A DNA stretch of 64,000 nucleotides from Siphonodentalium dalli (Eukaryota; Mollusca; Scaphopoda; Gadilida; Siphonodentaliidae). The stretch covers positions 214,488,373-214,552,372 of the forward strand of contig CP136061.1 of the NCBI GenBank assembly GCA_032622095.1, in the 5' to 3' direction. Under the pieces are notes generated by a model, which worked only from the letters and a program-made list of their open reading frames with translations, had not been told where the DNA came from and ran no database searches. Below are positions 56,838-64,000 of the stretch, piece after piece. The first letter of the stretch is position 1. Each line of letters opens with the position of its first letter. A program made the position numbers and the translations under genes.

Positions 56838-57030
56838 TTAAAGCACCACTTAATTTTCGAGTCAGCGATTATTTTTTTATAGTGCCTTGATATACGCTTT
56901 TAATAACAACAGTCTATGCCATAAAATATTATTATCATACTGTAATTTATCACCATTTGGAACGTCTATGTCCCAGAAGGCGCCCATAGAGTAATAGCAA
57001 ATAGTTGAAATCATAAAATAATTTCCCCCG
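56838..57030 (-). mobile_element. MITE-D, truncated copy
   Basis: TTAA at 56838-56841, then AGCACCACTTAATTTTCGAG. It matches the reverse complement of 39380-39560 as far as TTTCCCC, where it joins MITE-C sequence at 57031. The other end is lost. Confidence 0.8.
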
Positions 57031-57454
57031 AAATTACTATTTCTTTGGTTTCGGGGCTAAAAAATATTTGATTCGAGTCGAGGAACCCACCCATCAAAGC
57101 TCAGGGTGATAAGATATCGATGTTTGAAGTTTGCTGTTTCTATTGTTTGTGGACCAGAACTTGTCCAGAACCACGTGCTCAAACGGACAAATTGCGGTTG
57201 TAAGATGGATAACTCTAAATAGTAACCACTTGATTTTCGAGTTATCCATCTTACAACCACGATTTGTCCGTTTGAGCACGTGGTTCTGGACAAGTTCTGG
57301 TCCACAAACAATAGAAACAGCAAGCTTCAAACATGGATATCTAATCACTCTGAGCTTTGATGGGTGGGTTCCTCGACTCGAATCAAATATTGTTTACCAC
57401 CGAAGCCGTAGAAATAGTAATTTAGGAGCGTCTAATCGGATTGAGTACCTTTAA
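57031..57454. mobile_element. MITE-C copy, left end lost
   Basis: Fold-back with long arms (GATTCGAGTCGAGGAACCCA mirrored by GTGGGTTCCTCGACTCGAAT) and a right terminus ATCGGATTGAGTACCT-TTAA (57451-57454). The arms carry a private segment (GGACCAGAACTTGTCCAGAA) in both halves, so arm sequences are kept alike. The left terminal about 25 bp are replaced by MITE-D. Confidence 0.88.
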
Positions 57455-60400
57455 GTATTGCGGGATCCTTTATAGTACTCGAAATTTTACTATCTTGTAA
57501 ATTACACACGAAGAAGTCTGACCTGGAGTTACCATAATACATGCTCATCCTACTGTTACAGGACGTATTCCTCACTCCTCGGCTCATGGTTAGAAGGAAC
57601 TAAATAAGTAGAATTACGTCCCTTTCGTTTTTACACCCAATCTCGAATTCGAGTTATAACAAATTCTGGCGCGCGATTGGCGTATAATATGTCAAATAAT
57701 TTTACAAATTCAAGAAATATAATATCCATAGCATGTAAAACTGGGCGTTTTCTAGTCTGAAATGCGTTCGTGTCCAAATAATGGCTGGAGATTGTGGCTG
57801 TGTATTGGCTTTCGTCAGACTGTCAAATTCTGTGCAAAAAGTGGGGTAGTGTGGAAAACGTATGTTGGTTTTTTTAAAAAGGCGTGGCTGGAAAGGTTCT
57901 CTTTGTGCGAAAGATACCCAAAGGGTTGGTCTTCACGAACGCATGCATCGTGCACTTCGAAACTCGAGAATGTAGCGTGGGCGTGGTCAAACGTTAACAC
58001 TGTGGCCTATATGGAAAACATTTAGTTCCTTCTAACCTCATACGGTACGGAGACTGACGAGATTTTCCGAATGTGGCAGAATGTATCTGCATGCATGGAA
58101 CTTATAGAGTTATCCTTCATATCACATTCACTCTCACAACACAATGATCACAGGGAATGTTTTTGAAGATAAATTGTATTACGCGCGTAGGGCAGTCATA
58201 GACAATTTAGCTTCAAACTTTTCAGTTAGAACTCATAACCTAATCGAAACAAGAGTTATTTATTATAATTTAGTCCGTCATTTCACAAGAGAACCACCAT
58301 AAGTAGAAGGTATAAGTATAAAAGGAGTGTAAAACTTTGAGATTATTGCCGAGGTTAAGGTCATTGGGGGTTAATGAAAGGGCCTATCGGCCCTTTCGAC
58401 AATCCCGGGGTTCGCCCCCCCCCCCCAAATCACTCTTTCGCTCAGATTATTGTCGACGAAAAAGACGCACAAGTTGAAATTGACATGAACGCTTTCAAAC
58501 AAACATTCAATTATATTATGTAGTGATCAAATGTTGGCGTGAATGCTTCGCTTTTGGTTGTCAAGCGAACAGTGTACAATTTCACGCAGTCATCAACTGA
58601 TCACTTCACTGTGTCAACAGGGGTCGTATTCACCAAGTGGGTTTATTTTATAAACCAGGTAGTTTATTTGGTAGCGGCTGAACGCACAAGATGTCTTCGG
58701 TATAGCGTTAACGACACACGCTATCGATGGTGTGATTGACCCAATCTATCAGATTTGCCATTTGTATTTGTCAATGTATTACAAGAAAACCAATGTCAGA
58801 AATGGTAACGCGCTCAAGATCATATATTATATACCCATGATTGTAATTATAGAATATAAAATATATTGGTTTTGCGAATGACCAACTCATAATTCCGTTA
58901 AAATAACAACCAGCACATAATTGACGAACCGGCGGCCGACTCTGCCGTCTCCAACCACAACCCCCAGTGGGCTGCAGAACGAAAAATGTCTATAAAAGTT
59001 GAAATATAAGACTTACAAATTATCTTTTTCATTTCTTTTATTTGTAATTGGCATAGCTTATCACAAACCAAAAATCAACATTATTGACATAATGTTAACG
59101 ACAATAAACGAAATTGAAATTCCCAACTACACCTTTTACCGGACTCGGCCTCCGGTTGCATGCAGTTCGACTTTTAATCCTCCCAAAAATTCCCATTCTA
59201 TAAATAAAACACCCATGCGCCCAGGCGAAAAAAGAATCTCTACATTAGTATGCACGCGGAGCGCGCGTAATGACTAAATCTCGAGCTAACCGGCCACAAT
59301 CCGCATGCATATCGGTATACATTATGCGTATAATTTTAAAGAGATTCAGACTGGCCGGCGTGTATATATATCTGCAAAATTAGTTCTGGTGACATAATTG
59401 AGATTTTCGAAATGACACAACGTGAGGAAGAGGAAAAACCAAGACAACATCTCAGTTAATTGTAAGGGATATGTCCAACCCACTAGAAAACATCAGTGAC
59501 GTGGCTAGAGGGTGTGTGGGGGTGCATGCCCACCTTGATTAATTTGCACCATGTGGTCACTAGCCGGGGATATCAAGATAATCTACTGGGCGAACCACGG
59601 CTCTGTCCAATATGATTTTTTTCAATTCAACGGCAATAGGGAGGGATATTCAAGATACACCGGACAGTCCACGGTTCGGTGTGAGAACATTTTGAAATCG
59701 GCACATGAATATCGAAATATCCTAGCATCTAGACTGGCCTCAAGCTTAATTTCCAATTTAAGCGTTGTCAATTTGCAACATGACATCCCCTACTACGGTT
59801 GTAAAATTTATAATAATTAGCCGTTTTTGACTGGCCACGGAGGACGAACAAGGACACGAGCTCACCAAGTTTTGGAAATTTCCGACCTGACACCCAAATT
59901 GGGTCAGTAAATTTCCAACTGATGGCCTTCTCAGTCAATCCTTTTGACCAAAAGTATGAGAATATGCAAATGTTGGTCAAAAAGCAACGAATTCCATAGT
60001 AAAATAATACCCAACTGGTGAATACGACCCCAGGTGTTCTTGTGGTGCTGGACAAAATTGGGTGTGGGTCATCATCAGCTCAAAAAGCAGTTTTTTCAGC
60101 AAGCTGATAATTTGTTTCCTCATGCCCTTTTAAAACAATATTTCATAAATTTTTACCCAGAAATGGAAATAAATATTGTATACTGAAGTATATACTACAT
60201 ATAGCAGTATATCGTGTTATATAGGAGTGGGTTATCACTCCAGAACAAATACTGGACCTCTCTGCTGGATGCATAGAATTCATCACTGTTCCAGATTTTG
60301 ACCCGCAATAATATTTGGCACTAACTGCATGCTGCGAATCATAAAAAAAAACATTTTGCATTAAAGAAAAAGTGAAAATAAAAATAAAACTAGGTACATC

Positions 60401-60705
60401 ATATCACATTCATATGCTGATCTAAAATTCTATCAACTTGCTTGGTGTTCTACCACATCTTCATTTATAATCCTCCTCATCATGCACATAACAAGACCGT
60501 ACAAGGGTACTTAAATTCATACGTGTACATGTGTATCAGTCAACAGTTCTATTTAATTCGGTTGTACTCAAAGGGCGTGTTTTTTCGTGATTTGACGATT
60601 TGGTAAGACAATTAAGGACATTAAGAACATTTTAAAATGTGCAATCATTGTGATATCAGTACATTTCTGGATTGTCAATGTTTATAACTATGCAGGTTCG
60701 CAGTC
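57455..60705. other. Mostly unassigned sequence
   Basis: A small palindrome GAAAGGGCCTATCGGCCCTT (58376) precedes a C-run at 58417. 59490-60060 shares phrases with the decayed repeat at 46070-46460. Short open frames (59551-59820 and others) show no motif. No exon with good borders was recognised before 60706. Confidence 0.4.
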
Positions 60706-60727
60706 ATGGACCAGTCGGAAATGAAAG
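60706..60727 (+). CDS. Candidate first coding exon
   Basis: ATGGACCAGTCGGAAATGAA plus AG is followed by GTAGGC, a plausible donor, ending in phase 1. A possible acceptor (AACTATGCAG or GGTTCGCAG) lies just upstream, allowing a 5' UTR intron. The layout copies the exon at 41051: a very short acidic/polar start (MDQSEMK vs MSDS) and a phase-1 donor. No downstream exon was recognised within the window, so the gene is unproven. Confidence 0.2.
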
Positions 60728-61741
60728 GTAGGCCTTTATCGAAGTATCGAACAAATTGATAAAAATGAAACATAAAACAGGCATGCATCTAAAAGAAAAT
60801 TAAAAAAATACTTCGTTTAGCGTGTCTCCAACTGTGTAACAAAGCATTGCACATTATCAATAACTAAACCACATGTGTTACATTGAAGGGTTGTGTTATC
60901 GAGTAGATATGACATAGTGTCACAAATCTTTGAAAAAGTGGGTGGGTCTCTGAAAATATACCGGGAAAAAAATGTGGGGGTGGTGGGTGCCAAGATAGGT
61001 CAAAATGAAAAAAGCGCCTACGTGTCTGAAACTGTTTTCCACCACCCCAGGGTGTTCCAGAAATATTTCGCCTGTATACTGTGACACGTGTTGTTAGTGT
61101 ATGAAACTTTGAAAATGTTAGCTGGACCTAGTCTTGTTGATATTGCTAGTTACTTATCAACCTACGTTCCATTGGGTAATTAGCAGTAAATATAGTGGCA
61201 TAGCAGTACTGCCTAAAGAATTTTTGAAGCAGCAACGGAATTACCCCCCGTTTTTATCGCAGAAAGCATATTTTTCATGTAGATTTTAGGCACGCGGTAT
61301 AAATATAGGCGTGGTCACATAGCACGATGCTGCTACGAGTGCTGTCATTTCAATAGCAACCGTAATCAAGAAATTTAGATGATCGAGAAATATTTACATA
61401 GCCCGCCTGTGATACACTAAATCCTGTTTGGTGATTGGTCAACTGCCAATTTGGTCACCCGCAAATGGGAACAGGAAGTTACAAACTTTAACCTAATCTG
61501 AACTAATCACTAAACGCGATCAGCAGAATAATTGGGCGTGCTTTTAAAAGCCGAATTACATCTGACGCCAGTTGTTTATATCGATCAGGTTATCGTAGCT
61601 AAGAGTTTGGAAATCTTATAGTCGGCTGATTAATGTGCTGCGTTGGCTAGTCTCAAATTATTGCCAGATTTCGTGAAAATATATAAGAATACATTCAGGT
61701 TTGTCATGGGAATACATCATTAAAAAGCTATATTATTATAA
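60728..61741. other. Unassigned spacer
   Basis: No gene recognised. 60930-61080 has G-rich and C-rich ends (GTGGGTGGG, CCACCACCCC) that could be an old hAT-like repeat. Confidence 0.35.
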
Positions 61742-61864
61742 AAAATGAATGTAGTGGGTGTGTGTGTTATTGTGGGATACGGCACTGTGGTCGTTGTGTG
61801 CCCATTTAGTGTAAACCGATTGGTTTACACGCACACACACACACACACACACACTACATTCATT
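61742..61864. repeat. Hairpin with GT/CA arms
   Basis: AAATGAATGTAGTGGGTGTG at the left is mirrored by CACACACACACACTACATTC at the right, with a roughly 70-bp loop that includes the palindrome AAACCGATTGGTTT. A CA microsatellite (61831-61852) forms most of the right arm. Confidence 0.75.
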
Positions 61865-61883
61865 TCTTAAATAACTTTAATAG

Positions 61884-62400
61884 TTAAAGATACGGGCGGT
61901 GTTGGCGGTGGGTATGCTGTTAAAATATTCATCTCCGTCAAAAACGGCCATAAACAGAAAGAATAATAAAATATAGACTTATACCAATCAGAAATATTGT
62001 ATAAACAGTATGTTATCGTCAAATGCTTTTCCTTTGTTGTGTAAACAAAAGAAAGAAACGTTACTTTTCCTGGCTTTTGTTTAGATCCGGATATGGCAAA
62101 CATAAAGAGCGTTATTTGTTACTGTTTTCCTGATATGGAAATAATAAAGAGCGTTTATATCATTTGTGTGTGATTAACCAATAGAATTGCGCTGTGTTAT
62201 GTAAACAGAAGCAACACTTCTGTAACACGGTCAGGCTCTTGTTTGTGTACACCATCGTACGTCTTTACGACAATATACTATTTACGCGCTGATTATGTTT
62301 GGCACATGAACAAAACTATATATATTTTAATATTCCTTCTGTTGATGGCGATTTGAACAGATATGAATATTTCTGCAACGAACGCCGCCCGTGCCTTTAA
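61884..62400 (-). mobile_element. MITE-B copy 5
   Basis: TTAA at 61884-61887 and 62397-62400. Ends AGATACGGGCGGTGTT and GAACGCCGCCCGTGCCT. It contains the uninterrupted TATTTACGCGCTG site used by the hAT-like insertion in copy 3. Confidence 0.92.
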
Positions 62401-62689
62401 ATGTGTGACAACCAATGGTTTGATAGTATTATGTTGATTGACAGCTTATGATTAAAAATTATTATGTCATAGTTATGTCGATCGTCGATTTTCTCGCACA
62501 ATGATCCCAAAGCTGTGCGTCAAATCGATATTTGAGTGCGTTGCGGTCATCGACTTCAACCTCGCATTCCGTCGTTAGATTAGTTCAATGTATAAATGGG
62601 GACTGTACACTAAATCCATCCATGTGCTGTTTGGACGATGCAAACAGCATGGTAATTATAATGAAAAGGAATTTCTGACTGATGTCATA

Positions 62690-63660
62690 ATTCAAAAACT
62701 CGACTTATGCTTTGGCGAGATCGGAAGGCGGGCCGGCGGGCGGGTTGGCTATCGTCAGGCGGGAGAGCGTCCGGACGGGCGCGCGAGACCATTAGCGCCA
62801 TAACTCAAACAAACGTCAACCGATTTCATTGATATATGGTGTCTTGCAACAATATCTAGCTCGATTTCGAAAACTAGGTTTGTCCAAACTTTTAGTCGAG
62901 AGTTATGGGCCTTAGTTTGTCTATTTTAGCGATATTGATCATTTGCTAACTCGTACAGACTTTGACTGATTTCAACGATATTCGGTATATTAGGATCCCC
63001 TCTGGATGGGAGTTATCAAATTTGAACGATTTTCGATGAAAAACATGGCCGCCAGCAGCCATCTTTGATTTTACTCTTTGCATCGCTAAATACTTTGGCA
63101 CAACCTACAGCCCACATTTATTGGATAATTGTTTTGAAACTTCACAGGCTTGTTTATGTTCATTTCTAGCTGGGAGCTATCGAATTTGAATAATTTTCGA
63201 CAAAAAACATGGCCGCCGGCAGTCATCTTCGATTTTACTCTTTGCATCACTAAATCAAATCGTGTAGCACACCATACAGAGCATATCCCTCATCTGATCA
63301 TCACCAAACTTCATATTGGTCCTCGGGGTGACCGCTATATGGCTTCTTATCATTTTTCCGAATTCTGTTGAAAAACATTGCTGACAGCGGCCATCTTTGT
63401 TTTTACTCTTTGTATGACTTGTATTTTTCCCCGGAATTCGCAGCCATCTTGGATTTCAAATATGAATCCATCAGCACACCCTGCAGCCAAAATTTATTGG
63501 AGAATTGTTTTGAAACTTTGCAGGCTTGTTTTTGGGATCACCTGTAGATGGGAGCTATCGAATCTGAACGACTTTCGACGAAATTAAAACGTGGCCGCTG
63601 GCAGCCATCGTGTTTTTACCTGAGTTATGGCCCTTAGTTCTGAGTTATGGTTCTTTTAAT
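62690..63660. repeat. Diverged tandem-like repeat, CATGGCCGCCAGCAGCCATC type
   Basis: Phrases such as GGGAG(T/C)TATC(A/G)AATTTGAA, ACATGGCCGCC(A/G)GCAG and TTTGATTTTACTCTTTGCAT recur at about 63009-63085, 63170-63250, 63395-63420 and 63550-63610, at intervals of roughly 160-230 bp. GAGTTATGG(G/C)CCTTAGT occurs at 62901 and 63623. A GC-rich GGCGGGCCGGCGGGCGGG run is at 62727. This is a common kind of invertebrate dispersed repeat with no coding evidence. Confidence 0.6.
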
Positions 63661-64000
63661 AGTTCGTCCATTTGTTAGTTATTCTCGGTCAGACCTATGC
63701 ACTCTTAAGGGCAACAAAGGTATTATTATCCTTCGTGTAAGTGATCATACATGTCAGAATATGCCAACAGACAGATGCACTCTTAATGGACAATAACACT
63801 CGACCAAGCCATCTTTGACGCGACACCCTTATCATTACAATTACCGTGTTGTTTGCGTCGTTCATAGAGCATGCCATGAGTGTAGTTTGCGCTAATACAT
63901 GGCTCAAATTCATCCATTTGTTGCATATATTCTGTTGAGTATAATAGGAGATGGTCCTATATAAATGTCCGGGTGCAGTGTACTTTAAGAACGCGCTCTG
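63661..64000. other. Unassigned window end
   Basis: ATGCACTCTTAA is repeated at 63699 and 63775. Nothing else recognised. Confidence 0.35.

Noticed and set aside
59551-59820. 90-codon frame (MWSLAGDIKIIYWANHG..) as an exon
   Set aside because: Looks protein-like, but it lies in a decayed repeat region related to 46070-46460, and clear splice borders are absent.
62588-62803. 71-codon frame with Gly/Arg-rich end
   Set aside because: The GGRVGYRQAGERPDGR part is the GC-rich repeat near 62727, not a protein domain.

Overview
The window looks like AT-rich nuclear DNA of an invertebrate animal. A mollusc or another lophotrochozoan is my best guess, but only from the style of its repeats. The reasons are intact and decayed non-LTR retrotransposons (LINEs), many short TTAA-flanked inverted-repeat elements, spliced host exons with GT/AG borders, and no bacterial operons. 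Most of the 64 kb is mobile DNA. I found no rRNA or tRNA gene and no CRISPR array.

Layout. 1-3.4 kb: small palindromes, direct repeats and a minus-strand LINE remnant. 3.4-10.5 kb: a dead plus-strand LINE (LINE-A) with an internal 2,277-bp tandem duplication and a TTAA MITE in its last codons. 12.5-17.5 kb: an apparently intact minus-strand LINE (LINE-B) with ORF1 and ORF2 in one frame, separated by one TGA. 17.5-26.4 kb: mostly non-coding, with a Helitron-like element at 23.7-24.9 kb. 26.5-31.8 kb: LINE-C, one intact 1,592-codon ORF with an unusual N-terminal extension and acidic linker. 33.4-40.7 kb: a dense MITE field around a 5'-truncated LINE of another lineage (LINE-D). 41.05-47.3 kb: a probable two-exon host gene for a small death-domain protein, whose roughly 5.9-kb intron is full of repeats. 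48-57.5 kb: a second MITE field with hAT-like insertions, a TTAA-bounded duplication and a composite insertion. 57.5-64 kb: mostly unassigned, with one candidate first exon, one MITE-B and diverged repeats.

Names used here (mine). MITE-A: TTAA + AGGCACGTGCGGCC ends, about 505 bp. MITE-B: TTAA + AGGCACGGGCGGCG ends, about 520 bp. MITE-C: TTAA + AGGTACTCAATCCGAT ends, about 470 bp, fold-back. MITE-D: TTAA + AGGCCCACTTA ends, about 475 bp. MITE-E: TTAA + CCCTTYC ends with an inner palindrome. The TTAA target and short inverted ends suggest piggyBac-type mobilisation, but no transposase gene is in the window. Element F: GGTTACA...TGTAACC, about 450 bp. Two further elements have 8-bp target duplications typical of hAT.

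The items most worth following are the ORF1-TGA-ORF2 arrangement of LINE-B, the N-terminal domain of LINE-C, the nested composite F insertion at 53978-55773, the TTAA-to-TTAA duplication around a MITE at 52458-53490, and the split death-domain gene.
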